This document shows, in pieces, positions 1 through 9,986 of a stretch of DNA of 64,000 nt. The notes below the pieces were generated by a model. The model searched no databases. It was not told the origin of the DNA and saw only the letters and a program-made list of their open reading frames with translations. Made by a program: the position numbers and the translations under genes. Source of the stretch: Maea johnstoni (taxonomy: Eukaryota; Annelida; Polychaeta; Spionida; Magelonidae); the NCBI GenBank assembly GCA_963942565.1, contig OZ012685.1:39863204-39927203 (forward strand), in the 5' to 3' direction. Every line of letters starts with the position of its first letter. The first letter of the stretch is position 1.

Positions 1-1
1 C

Positions 2-89
2 GACTTAAAAGTTCCAAAACACGGCGGCACGTGTCCTGGCCTCGCATCGGAGTCTAAAGCGTGCACGGTGGATACAGCTTGTCCCCCAG
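2..89 (+). CDS. Receptor exon: end of a TSP1 repeat (partial)
   Basis: The frame from position 2 gives 29 residues including HGGTCPG and two later cysteines (KACTVDTACP), the usual end of a thrombospondin type-1 repeat. It stops at a good donor (CCAG/GTAGGT) in phase 1, the phase typical of TSP1 module exons and the phase needed by the next exon. The exon begins outside the window, so the Trp-rich start of this repeat is not visible. TSP1 repeats are extracellular, disulphide-bonded modules that bind glycosaminoglycans and proteins. Confidence 0.8.
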
Positions 90-306
90 GTAGGTTTGCT
101 TGGTCTGACCTGGAGATGCCCTAGGCAAGTGTCGTCTGGATGTTTGCTACTTTTGAAAATACCAGGGGAATGATAAATCACAAATTCGCAAAATAGTTGT
201 TGCTAATTCAAGATTATAGTTCGGATCAACTTTTCCTCGTCAAATATTTTCAAAAAAATGCTGAATTCACGACAGCATGGTAGTTTGATATGTTGGTGGT
301 ATCTTT

Positions 307-752
307 TATAGTCGGTCTGACTCGAGTTTGGCAATCACTTTTGCCACTTTTTTGTGACAAAACGTTCGAGTTTGCCATCCAAACTTGGCAAACCTCTTTG
401 GAGCACTACTACGTGTATGTAAAAACATACTTTATGTCTCAGCTCCGCAAAATGTTGATTTTGCGCATTAGTTCCTATTGTAAAATGTGCACAATGCCGA
501 CACTACGATCTCGCGTGTTTGTCTGTTGCGAACAATACAAACACGCGAGATCGTATTGTTGGCAATGGACACATTTTACAATGGGACCTAATGAGCAAAA
601 TCAACATTTTGCGGAGTTCAGACAAAACATATGTTTATACATACACGTAGTAGTGCTCCTAACATGTTTGCCAAGTTTGGATGGAAAACTCGAACGTTTT
701 GTCACAAAAAAGTGGCAAAAGTGATTGCCAAACTCGAGTCAGACAGACTATA
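307..752. repeat. 446-bp foldback element (near-perfect palindrome) in an intron
   Basis: The left end (GTCTGACTCGAGTTTGGC) returns inverted at the right end (GCCAAACTCGAGTCAGAC), and the match continues inwards for about 210 bp on each side to a short centre near 518-540. Two short reading frames here are by-products of the repeat. It looks like a non-autonomous foldback DNA element. TAGTC follows TA at both edges, so a TA target duplication is possible but not certain. In the pre-mRNA it would form a long hairpin. Confidence 0.85.
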
Positions 753-1315
753 GTCAGAGGCATAATTTGGAAACCATTGCAAATGAAATGGAAGGCAGAA
801 GCCAATCAACAATCCTCCTCCAAATATCATATTCAAAAAGTCCTTATTCCTAAGTTATTCTCAAAGGTATTCCAGACTCAGAAGAAAACTGTTATCATGA
901 TTGTTAGTTTTGCTGATAGTGTTCTTTGTTACAGAATCAAAGATAAACTCGCTTCATATTCATATTCCCCTTTAATACGGATCCAAAAAAGAACGTTACC
1001 CATGTTTGGTATGGTTTTTCTAATGTGATTGATTAGAAAAAAATCACTGATCAGAAATGCTTGGCAGGTTTCGCGCTACATAATGCACTCTACAATAACT
1101 AACATTAGGAAACAAGATAGTTTTATCGTTTTATCTGTTGGTAACAAAAAAAGGTAAAGCATACACTTGGAATCACTATAGTTATTTGCTATGTCTTTTA
1201 GGATTTGATTTGATTAAATCCTAACCGTATCCACAGTGTTGATACTGGGCAACGGTAAGCTTTACCTACACAGTTACAAGTCTAAACCTTCTGGTGCAGT
1301 CCATAGGTCCGCTAA

Positions 1316-1842
1316 TTATAGTCTCAGGTGTTTGCCGCAGTCTGTAAAAAATAAAGGAAAACTATTCAAAAACGTGTTTTGTCTGTTTTCTTATCACGCC
1401 CCCTACACAAGGTGTCAAGACTTGAGATCGGCCACAGATTACCTCCCGTGTTCTCGCGGTCAAATCTCCCAACATTTCACCCCTGGTAGGCACTGAATGA
1501 CATGAGTCAGATAACAAAATTGTAAACTCACGTTTGCATTATCTCAATGTTACCTTACTCCCCAAATGTGAATTATGGCGCTCGCGAGCAGTCACAACAC
1601 ACCTCCATAGTACAAATAATCCCCTTTTCAAGTGACTCGAAGTGAGGCAGAAATCTGATAAACTTGAACTCCCTTGTCAATATCGATCAGCCAATCACAG
1701 CTCACGGTTTCTGCCTCAAGTGGACCCACTTGCAAACAGGATTATTTGTAGGAATTGTAGGGGATAAGAAAACAGACAAAACAATATTTTCAATCGTTTT
1801 TCCTTTATTTTTTCAGACTGTGGCAAACACCTGTGTTATAGT
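1316..1842. repeat. Second foldback element, about 527 bp, with a probable nested insertion
   Basis: The outer left arm (CAGGTGTTTGCCGCAGTCTG near 1327) pairs with CAGACTGTGGCAAACACCTG near 1816-1835. The pairing goes on through TTTTGTCTGTTTTCTTATC near 1375 against GATAAGAAAACAGACAAAA near 1767, and an inner pair ACAAATAATCC (1612) against GGATTATTTGT (1739). The left arm holds about 200 bp (1410-1611) with no partner on the right, which suggests a later insertion into that arm. Confidence 0.7.
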
Positions 1843-2135
1843 GGACATATTGTCTTAGTTTAGTGCACATATGAGCTGACATAAAAAGCCTTATAGATTT
1901 TGAGAAGTCTTTGACTGAAAATCCACGTTCCAGTTGGATTTCACAATATCCCTTTAAATATTAGTTCAAATATTCTTCTTCTTCTTCCTAGTAAAGTGCT
2001 AAACCCAAAGATGAGTATTATCGCACTGGGTACTATTGGATATTGTATATTGGAACTATGTTATGAGTTATGCTCAAAGTTGTTAGACCGTGTGCAGTCC
2101 AGATGCAAATGTGTTTAGGATATTTTATTTGTCAG

Positions 2136-2300
2136 CGGCGGCCTCGTCGTGGGGCACGTGGTCGCAGTGGTCCACCTGTGATGCCTCCTGCAGCGGCGGC
2201 ACCAGCGAGAGAAGCAGAACGTGCACTGGGGGCAGTTCCAAGGAAAACTGTCCCGGGGTGAGCAAGGAATACAAGCCATGCAATAACCACGAATGTACAG
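2136..2300 (+). CDS. Receptor exon: TSP1 repeat
   Basis: This 165-nt phase 1-1 exon encodes residues 30-84, one whole TSP1 module. It shows the W34-x-x-W37-x-x-W40 motif, a known C-mannosylation context. CDASCSGG fits the C-x-x-S/T-C-x-x-G O-fucosylation motif, an Arg-x-Arg strand (ERSRTC) follows, and six cysteines are present. The acceptor is TTTGTCAG and the donor ACAG/GTGAAT. A symmetrical exon of this kind can be duplicated or skipped without changing the frame, as is usual for TSP1 exons in animals. Confidence 0.93.
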
Positions 2301-2691
2301 GTGAATATAGCAGATGTATCATAAACTTATCTTCAGAGTGACCGAAAGCTATGAATTGAGCTTGATATTTGTACATTTTGCTTTTTGTTGCATAGTATTA
2401 CCATTGATATAAACATATCAATAGTCAGAAAATCATTCTGATTAACTATATCGATAAAAGTGACATATACAGGTCTCTATCGTCATCAACAACGGTGTAG
2501 AACGAATCTATTATATCTAATTTACATACCATTTCTTGGCTCATCTACCCTAACTGATAGCCTACGCAATTGAATATATTCCTTCTCTAGAGATTAAATA
2601 CAATATGTTTTTTTTCGGTGAATAATTTTTCAGTTTTCATTTCGTATGAGACGCCTTTTTTTCGGTAATTTCATATGTCGCGTTTTTTCAG
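2301..2691 (+). other. Intron between the two TSP1 exons
   Basis: This is a plain AT-rich phase 1 intron. I see no repeat element or coding segment in it. The polypyrimidine run just before the acceptor ends in CGCGTTTTTTCAG. Confidence 0.85.
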
Positions 2692-2865
2692 TGAATGGGA
2701 ACTGGGCCCAGTGGACGTCATGGACCACGTGCAGCGCCACCTGTGGTCTGGGAGCACGTGTGCGCGACAGGTCGTGCACAGATCCATCACCGCAAGGTGT
2801 CTCTGGCAGTCTGTGTGTTGGGCCAGGGACGGAATTACAGAACTGCATTAGCTCCCCTTGTCAAG
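2692..2865 (+). CDS. Receptor exon: TSP1 repeat
   Basis: This 174-nt phase 1-1 exon encodes residues 85-142. It has W89-x-x-W92-x-x-W95 and the fucosylation motif CSATCGLG. RVRDRSC and six cysteines complete the module, ending CISSPCQ. The acceptor is TTTTTTCAG and the donor TCAAG/GTGAAT. It sits directly before the first LamG domain, so the TSP1 array ends here. Confidence 0.93.
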
Positions 2866-3476
2866 GTGAATATCGGCTAAATTACTTCAATCCTGTGCCA
2901 CGTGATATTTTTATTTTATTTCAGTGTTTGAAAATACACACTAGAAATGCATACATGTGCGTGCATGTAATGCACATTCCAGATCGTTACAGGACTACCA
3001 TGCTCAAATGACAGTCGCGTGATGTTTCAGAATACAATATAGTCTGTGGTCGTGGTAATCTTGTATGATACGATACATTAATTGATAAACACTTACATCT
3101 CTTTTATAAAACACGTTTCAGATACTTATATTTAAGAGATTTGTTATCGAAGTCAAATTAGGGACCTATGTGCGTGTAGACCAAATAACAAGCAAATTGT
3201 ACACTTTTCAAGATATCTAGTATCAGCATTACAGTAATCATTCAACATGAATTTCAAGTAATCTTCTTAATTTTGCACTATTACATTTATTCAATTTTAA
3301 TAAAGTGAAGTCAATATTTTTTTGAAGTGACCACACGAAGAAATCTGCATATTTAAATGACCCTGTACTTATTAATTGGACTCATTCATTGGAATGGACC
3401 ATTTTTCTTTAGTCTATATTTGTCATACCCAAGTTCGTACGATTGATATAAATATAATGAGAGTTGTTTTTCCTAG
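2866..3476 (+). other. Intron before the first LamG exon
   Basis: This is a 611-bp AT-rich phase 1 intron. Apart from its splice sites (GTGAAT and TTTTTCCTAG) I see nothing in it. Confidence 0.8.
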
Positions 3477-3745
3477 CCCGTGATGCCTTCTCTGCGAACT
3501 TCCAAGGCACCAGCCACCTTGAATATCATTCCATGAAATCCCCGAGCAAAGTGCTACACCTCTACATCCAGTTCCTGCCCAAGTCACTAGATGGCGTTCT
3601 TGTTCATCGCTATGCCACCGACTGTGTTGAGGACGCGGAGAGGTGTGATGACCATGTGATCTTACAGCTGAAGAATGGTTATGTCGATGTAACAGCATCA
3701 ATGGGTGAAGCTAAACTCAGCATGGTTGATAAAGAATTGATAGCG
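3477..3745 (+). CDS. Receptor exon: first half of LamG domain 1
   Basis: This exon encodes residues 143-232 (phase 1 in, phase 0 out). RDAFSANFQGTSHLEY followed by KVLHLYIQFLPKSLDGVLVH is the standard opening of a laminin-G jelly roll (F-x-G-x-S, then a beta strand and a D-G-v-L-x-H turn). VILQLKNGYVDVT matches the next strands. Cysteines occur in DCVEDAERCDD. The downstream donor is GCG/GCAAGT, a GC donor. Using the nearby GT instead would break the frame into the next exon. Confidence 0.9.
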
Positions 3746-4569
3746 GCAAGTTCAGAATACTAAGAATCTACCATTTATGCTTAAAAGTTGGCGGGATGTT
3801 TAATAATTTTACGATAGCTTGAGGTCACGAAATATTTGAAGGGAGATGTTGGAAGTGTCATGATAAGTATTTCACTCTCGATTTTTTCCCCAGAATATGC
3901 CTACAAGATTTCACAAAAATTGGTGGCCACTGCAAGCATACATGGATTAATACCAAAGTCCCTTGAAAAAATTGTCATTTAGCGATTGAAGTGGCTTAAT
4001 ATTTTTTGCTGAGTATTATTTCTTGAACGTGCAATGAAATAACGTAAACTCGTCAATGCTATAAAAACGTTGTTGATCCAGAATCAGTATAGTAAAATGT
4101 AGAAAGTGGAAAAGAGGGAACATGCTGGTAATGACTGTTATGCATTTATTAAGTTAAGCTTCTATGGTTTAAATTTGTTCCCGTAGAAGCAGGCTTTGCA
4201 TGATATTCCAGTGCTACTTCATTGTTACAATTACGTATTTTCCTCGCTATACTATGCTTGGCGTTAATCTTTACGATGCAGTAGTGCCTCTTGTAAAGCC
4301 GCACATGGCTTTCATCTAACCCTAGCCTGCCTCCCAGGCCTTATTTTTAATGTCCTCCCTTGTGGATAGATGGCTCTGCAGTATGCTATGATCTCTGACC
4401 GAAATAAGATACAGACTAGAGCTCAAGTGTGTCCCCCTTGAGGATTTATTCAGAACTAAACCTGGAGTGAAATCAACTCAGGTCAGATCAGTGAAAGACC
4501 CAGATATCACAGGCTTGTAGCAAGTCTAATCTAACCCCTACGTTTCTCATTGCTGCATTTTGATTGCAG
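3746..4569 (+). other. GC-AG intron inside LamG domain 1
   Basis: The intron begins GCAAGT and ends TTGCAG. GC-AG introns are a known minor class with an otherwise strong donor, as here. It is the only non-GT donor among the nine junctions. Around 4320-4400 lies a copy of a short dispersed unit (CCTGCCTCCCAGGCC followed by TGGATAGATGG) that recurs near 43,985 and in the array at 42,185-42,590. The remainder shows nothing. Confidence 0.8.
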
Positions 4570-4756
4570 ACGGACGCTTGGCACACTGTCCTGCTGAGTA
4601 TCGTAGATATTGGTGCCACCATGGTTGTGGACGACCGTGCCGAGACCATCAGTGGTCTGTTTTCCATGGAGCTACCAATCAATGGCGACTTTGACCAGCA
4701 TATGATGGTGGGAATGATGGATCCACAGCGTAAGGAGCAAGGGGATGCTACAAGGG
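4570..4756 (+). CDS. Receptor exon: second half of LamG domain 1
   Basis: This exon encodes residues 233-294. TDAWHTVLLSIVD is the highly typical LamG D-x-x-W-H-x-V strand, and GLFSMELPINGDF matches the later strands. The exon enters in phase 0 (after TTGCAG) and leaves in phase 1 (AGGG/GTAAGA). It completes the jelly roll together with the start of the next exon. Confidence 0.9.
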
Positions 4757-5137
4757 GTAAGAACCCAAATCAAACTTCAAGCTTTAAACTAAAGTAACTT
4801 TCTGTATAGTATTTCATGCAATGGGAAATCATAATTACTGAAATGCCAGTTATAGACCAAACAACAATTTTTTACTTTTCGGCCGTATTTGTCTTTGGTT
4901 GTGTTTTCCATTTTTGCTTGCAATACTTGAAGTTCTATTTCGGAACTCAGCAATTCCTTGGTTTTTATCAGATTCTGCCAATAATGTGATTAGTTTTTGA
5001 ACATTCTCTAAGAAATGCAGCATCAGTTAGTTCTCTGAGAGATGATAATCCTTGTATGTGTTTGAAATTCAGTATTTTTTGTTTACAACTTTTACCAAAT
5101 GCATAGACGATAACGATCTTTAAATGGTTTATTGAAG
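4757..5137 (+). other. Intron between LamG exons
   Basis: This 381-bp AT-rich phase 1 intron has no feature beyond its splice sites. Confidence 0.8.
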
Positions 5138-5505
5138 GTTTCACGGGTCATATTTCTACTTTGCGCGTCAATTTCAAAACTTTGGCGCTAAAGCGTGTGG
5201 AAGGCTGGTTCGGCTTCGGAGCACCTGTGACGGTACAAGAGGTTCTCTATCAGCCAGCCGATGCGGAGGCCATCTTCCCAGAATTCCACGGGAACAGCTT
5301 CACCTGGTTTCCGGTTGACGGCTTCAACAGATCCGGTCTCGCTATCCAGGTGGTCATCAAGCCCAAGGTGTTATCAGGAGTATTGCTGTTTAGTCAAGGA
5401 AAGGCTGCCGGCTCGTACGTCTACCTAGCGCTAGACAGCAACAAACTAAAGCTCTGTGTGCACCAACAGGAAGAGAAGCAATGTGCATTCAGCAGTGAGA
5501 TAACG
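5138..5505 (+). CDS. Receptor exon: end of LamG 1 and first half of LamG 2
   Basis: This exon encodes residues 295-417. GFTGHISTLRVN is the closing LamG motif, usually G-x-x-G-C-I-x-x-L-x-I-N; here the usual cysteine is His299, so the common closing disulphide is absent. After a linker, the second domain begins with FHGNSFTWFPV. It continues through GLAIQVVIKPKVLSGVLLFS and YVYLALDSNKLKLCV, with cysteines 401 and 410. The exon enters in phase 1 (TTGAAG/GT) and leaves in phase 0 (AACG/GTATTG). Confidence 0.9.
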
Positions 5506-5638
5506 GTATTGGAAACTTTAATACTATCTTTCACATGAAATAACTTAAATCATAATACAATACATAACAAAAGGCATGCTGAAAATGCAACCAAAAAATA
5601 GTTTCTTGAATATTTTACTGTACATGTAGCCCCACACA

Positions 5639-5640
<2 letters not shown>

Positions 5641-5690
<50 letters not shown>
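5641..5690. repeat. (TA)n microsatellite, 50 bp
   Basis: An uninterrupted TA dinucleotide run lies in the middle of the intron 5506-5985. The rest of that intron shows nothing. Confidence 0.98.
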
Positions 5691-5694
<4 letters not shown>

Positions 5695-5985
5695 TATCTA
5701 TTTACATATGTTTGTTGATTTTTGGAAGTAATTAAGATATGACATAAAAGCTTACATCATGCACAAATCACATGACAATTTCGTTGATGATGATAGTAGC
5801 ATAAGTTTAAAAGCATGAAAATGTTATTAATTGGCAAATAAAAGAAACAATGTTTTCTGTACTCTAAGAATCTAGGAATGAATGTACTGATTTGCAACGG
5901 AGACGTTGCCAATAAACTGTTACGAGCGTGTACAGTATTTTTATTATGCTACGAATTCCAACTTCAACTATTACTGTCTATCCAG

Positions 5986-6298
5986 GCATCGGAATGGTAC
6001 CACATACAGATTCGCATCGAGACAAAGAATGACATAACGGAGGGTGAAATGCGCATCAACAATGGTCCCGCCAGTCAGCTGAGTACCGCCGGAAGTTCCT
6101 TCATCCCCAGAAGGAGGCTGTATGTTGGTGGCGGGTCGGCAGAGGTGTGGACCATCCTCTCTATGGCCACGGGCAAGAACGAGGGCTACCGTGGCCTAAT
6201 CTATGCTATCAAAGTTGGCCTACACAGGTACTCATTCAAACAAGCTGCTCTTCACAACACCGATGGCATGGTCAACTCGGTTGGGGCCAGCATAGCAG
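5986..6298 (+). CDS. Receptor exon: second half of LamG domain 2
   Basis: This exon encodes residues 418-521. SEWYHIQIRIET is the W-H strand of LamG. EGEMRINNGP and RRLYVGGG match later strands, and GYRGLIYAIKVG is the closing motif, again without the usual cysteine. The remaining residues (KQAALHNTDG onwards) form a linker to the Ig domain. The acceptor TATCCAG enters in phase 0 and the donor GCAG/GTAAGG leaves in phase 1. Confidence 0.9.
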
Positions 6299-6508
6299 GT
6301 AAGGTCAGGGGATACCATTCAACAATGCTGGGTAACAATGGGGATATATATATATATTTCTAATTTCTGCAAAACGCATATTTTTTGTTGTTGTTTTTTA
6401 CTTAACAACAGACACACACACACACAAAACAAAATCACATACTGTTACATATAACACAGAGCAAATGCATCTGTCTGTACTAAATTGAAGGAGTATAGTC
6501 AACCTCCA

Positions 6509-6680
6509 TACCAAAGTGATCTAAGGCATGGCCCTTGACTGCTTGCAATCTCTAGCCACTGCTTGTATTTGAATACAGCTCATGGGATGTGAGAAAGGTG
6601 CCAGTGACATGGAGCTAGGGGTGGTTTTCTGCAGCACTTAGGTTTCTCCCACCATCAATAACTGGTTAGCCAGGATTTTA
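6509..6680 (+). mobile_element. Old tRNA-derived SINE copy (diverged)
   Basis: It contains GATCTAAGGCATGGCCCTTG, GTGAGAAAGGTGCCAGTGAC, GGGGTGGTTTTCTGCAG and a tail CACCATCAATAACTGG. These align in order with the better preserved copy at 9421-9606 and with those at 33,618 and 58,279 (reverse). The box B region (TATTTGAATACAG) is decayed. Confidence 0.65.
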
Positions 6681-8185
6681 TAAGACTGTAAACGCCACTA
6701 AACGATATTTCAAATCTCAGGTTATTGGAATATAGGCAATATTTGGATACAGTTTAAGAATGCGGTAAAAAAGGTTAAAATTAGAGCTTTTTACTAAAAA
6801 ATGAAAAAGCTATACATTCTAAAAAGCCGAATTATCATAGAAATATTGCAAAAATGGGTTAAACTACATGGTAAGGTAAAATAATATAGAGAAAAACCGA
6901 AGGCGATTTGGGTTGAAAATGTAGATAATTGATGTTTAACCTCAAACAGTTTCATACTATCAATTACCAATTGCCACTGTCGGAACATGAAAAAACACAT
7001 AGAAGCAATTGCATCTGCACATATGACACATTCAGTAATTCTGCTTCTATGATAGATATCGATGTGACAAATTTACATGATGCTTAGTTTGCCACTATTT
7101 CTTTCAAAATGAAAATATCATTAAGATGGCCGTTTTTGTCAATTCAGTAAGGTATTTTTTTAAACATGTTGTATTGTATTCCTTTTTTTATCGACCATGT
7201 GTTATCTACATATATTTGATATTTCAGCCTTTCATTTTATGTACGATTTTCTGCTATACATTTGTTTGTAAGTGAAGTTTACTTAACTCATATTTCGTTT
7301 CCCTGCAACCCTATCAGTTTTCTTATAGAGCATCGTGTGGCCGTCATGTTTGCTCTTTGTTGATTCTCATGATTCAAAAACACCAAAAACTATTAAACTG
7401 AGCCATCCCTCAAACGACTTATTTGGTGTTACCAGAGAAAACTACTAAAACTGTCGTAGTATGTCCAAATATCCCTTCACACATTATTCTTAATGATTTA
7501 AATCCACTTTAACATACCAAAAGTGAAATTATCCAGCATATCCCTTAAGAAGAGTCATGCGTTTGGAGTTCACTTTCGTCATACAGGGAGCTTCTACAGC
7601 CACATATTCGATTGCGAGCATCATACTAGACCATAGTATATATATTTCCTCCTGGATATTCATATAGAATTATTCCGTGTATCGTAAAAATTCTTGCTAA
7701 AAACATTGCGTTAGAACGACCCTAATTAATGCAACTGTTATGATGTTGATTTCAGTTGAAAAACTGTTGCTAAAACAAAAGAAAAAGTTGTTTGATATTG
7801 AATAACTGACTTTTTCCGGGGCATTTTTTCAAAAACCCAAAGGTTTCCTGAGGCAGTTTCTAAATAATTGAGGTTTTCCAAAACTTTTCATACTTAACTA
7901 AGGTTTTTATGAGATACTTTGTCTAAATACTTCGTTAGAAATTTATTGAATAAATAAGTATTTCTGAAGATTTTTTTTTCAAATAATAAAATATCTTTAG
8001 AGACATTTTTGTAAGTAAATTAAGTTTTCTGAGGACAATTTCAAATAATTTTAGAGGCAATACCTTGATGAACAATCTTCAACCCTATGACCTTAAGCAT
8101 TAGAGATTTACATAATATAACCCGAGGGCAACAGCAAAAACCAAATTCTGAATTTAACTGTGTTACCTTAATAAAATAAGGACTA

Positions 8186-8262
8186 GCATTATTATAATTA
8201 TTATTATCATTATAATTATCATTATTATTACAATTATCATTATCATCATTACTATTCTCATC
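8186..8262. repeat. (ATT/ATC)n low-complexity tract
   Basis: An imperfect run of ATT, ATTATC and ATCATT trinucleotides ends about 20 bp before the Ig exon acceptor. It probably leaves the polypyrimidine tract (AAACCTTTTTAG) short but usable. Confidence 0.85.
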
Positions 8263-8285
8263 ATCGTTACTAAAAACCTTTTTAG

Positions 8286-8594
8286 CTCGCTACACGGACA
8301 TGTATGAGAATACAAACAGCGAGGTCTACTTAAGGTGTGACTACTCGAGGTTCGTGACTACAGACTCGGAGGTGGAAGTCCAGTGGCTCAAGGGCAGGAC
8401 TATCTTACGGTTAGACGAGTTCAAACATGGAAAGGAGGAAGCAGGACTAAGCTCAAAGCATGTCAAGGAATTACGGCTGGATCCTCAAGGATGGGCACTC
8501 AATGATGGAGTGTATGCGTGTCATATTCATATCGATGGAACGTACATAAACACCAACGCATGGGGACTGTCGTATCATTTTACACACATCGAAG
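8286..8594 (+). CDS. Receptor exon: Ig-like domain
   Basis: This exon encodes residues 522-624 in a single phase 1-1 exon, as is usual for Ig modules. The B-strand cysteine is Cys539 (YLRCDY), the core tryptophan Trp555 (VQWLKG), and the F-strand motif is LNDGVYACHI with Cys600. The gap of 60 residues between the cysteines fits a C2/I-type Ig fold. It is the most membrane-proximal ectodomain module. Confidence 0.9.
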
Positions 8595-9650
8595 GTACTT
8601 TTCGATCATTCCGTGTATCCATGAATAACGCGTTTCATACCGTTAACACTGCGGTTTGCTTACATATTTTTTCAAAATCAAACACTGGAATCGATTAAAC
8701 TTGGCATATGATTGAGTACACTGAATACATTACACGAATTGAGTTAAGAAATGACTAGTTATACGCGTTTTTGATCATATACAACATTTCTCTCAACATA
8801 AGATGAATTGCATTTTTAAATGAATATTTTGTCTTGAAGTTGGTACAGATTGCTACGCATGAAAAATAAAGAGCATGAAAAACGTTTGCCGTGACATCTA
8901 AGTGTTTCCCATTCACAATACCAATATAAATGTATTGATATATATATATTTTTTAAAGTAGAATATCTGAAATATGAAATCAGTCCAACGTTAATATGGC
9001 CACATAAGTAGGCTTTCCCATCTTAAACATATCCCCAAACCTGTTACAATAAATTGGTACTGTGAAAATGTATTCACTTTGTTCAATGCTTGGATACCAA
9101 AAAAACATTCGGCAACAAATACAATTATACATGTTTTACTCTATATATCTATATTTGTATGAGTCACAGGAATATATCCAAAGTTTTCAATATACAAAGG
9201 CTCATTTTTTTTGCGGCCGGGCACTAGTATTTCCAAAGTCACTTACAACCCCTAAGCAATCTCTGTGACATTGTAGATTTACACAATAATTACCTTGAAT
9301 GGGATGTTTCACTTTGTCACATGTGTGTGATTAACTAAGGTCAAGGTGAATGAGTGTATCTCCATAGAGTTTGCTTTAAGAACCCCGCATTCGTCCATAT
9401 CTTACCAGGAGGTGCAAGGGCTTACCCTGATGGCTGAGTGGTCTAGGACGTTGATACTGACTGCCCTCTGCCCCTTATATTTGCCCGGGTTCGAATCCCG
9501 TCTGGGCATGCTAGAAAGTTGCCAGTGACGTTGGGTTAGACAGTGGTTTTCGCGGCCATCTCGGTTTACTCCACCATTCACAACTAGAAAGTCACAAATT
9601 AACCTCACTATGGCAGGAAAACTGACGTACTCGAAATTCCTAATTTTCAG
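8595..9650 (+). other. Intron between Ig and transmembrane exons
   Basis: This phase 1 intron is AT-rich with a short TA run near 8940. It carries a well preserved SINE at 9421-9606, whose tail ends about 40 bp before the acceptor (AATTTTCAG). Otherwise it is unremarkable. Confidence 0.8.
9421..9606 (+). mobile_element. tRNA-derived SINE, best preserved head
   Basis: A pol III box A (TGGCTGAGTGG, 9431-9441) and a perfect box B (GGTTCGAATCC, 9488-9498) lie 46 bp apart, as in a tRNA with a long variable arm such as tRNA-Leu. They are followed by a non-tRNA body: TTGCCAGTGACGTTGGGTTAG, CAGTGGTTTTCGCGG and ACTCCACCATTCACAACTAG. The tRNA cloverleaf is imperfect, with acceptor stem mismatches. The same body recurs at least six times in the window, so this is a SINE and not a tRNA gene. 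Confidence 0.88.
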
Positions 9651-9986
9651 GTGGTCCCTTGCAGCTGCTCGTGAAAGCAGAAGATGACCTGACCATTGTA
9701 GCTGTATTGGGCATTTTTTCGGTCCTATTCCTCATTATCCTGTTGGTGGTGCTAAAAGTCTTCGGCAAGCCTATCGCAGAGTCTCTGAGGATGTGGCTGA
9801 AGCTGTCCAAGATACACAAGGAGGCGGAGCAGCACGCCGTGGAGGCCTCCGTGGAGCTCTGGAAACACGAGCTGGAGAAGACTGGCGAGCTGGGCAAACA
9901 CGATCAGCCTATAAAGCAACAGGAGCAGATTCCAATGGACGAAGAGGACCGCAGATTTAGCGATGGGGAGCTCATGCCTCCGCAAG
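9651..9986 (+). CDS. Receptor exon: transmembrane segment and juxtamembrane tail
   Basis: This exon encodes residues 625-736. A short stalk (GGPLQLLVKAEDD) leads into a hydrophobic segment of about 22 residues starting LTIVAVLGIFSVLF, then basic KVFGKP, the expected stop-transfer side. The following 75 residues (KLSKIHKEAEQHAVEASVEL and on) are charged and likely helical, then acidic (DEEDRRFSDGEL). The acceptor TTTTCAG and donor CAAG/GTGAGT are both strong, phase 1-1. A copy of the exon end appears in the following intron at about 10,298. Confidence 0.92.

Larger units (their letters stand above)
6299..8285 (+). other. 2-kb intron between LamG 2 and Ig exons
   Basis: This phase 1 intron is strongly AT-rich. 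It carries a SINE relic at 6509-6680 and an ATT/ATC-rich stretch just before the acceptor. Nothing else is recognisable; the runs of similar TTTTCTGAGG/TTTTTCAAATAA phrases at about 7830-8050 look like decayed tandem repeats. Confidence 0.75.

Noticed and set aside
290-724. 144-codon frame overlapping the first foldback
   Set aside because: It lies wholly in the palindrome, has no domain, and sits in an intron; its openness follows from the repeat.
3746-3755. Canonical GT donor at 3750 instead of the GC donor
   Set aside because: It would put the LamG continuation (DAWHTV) out of frame.
9421-9505. Functional tRNA gene
   Set aside because: Box A and box B are good, but the acceptor stem has mismatches, the anticodon arm does not form, and the downstream body is shared with other SINE copies.
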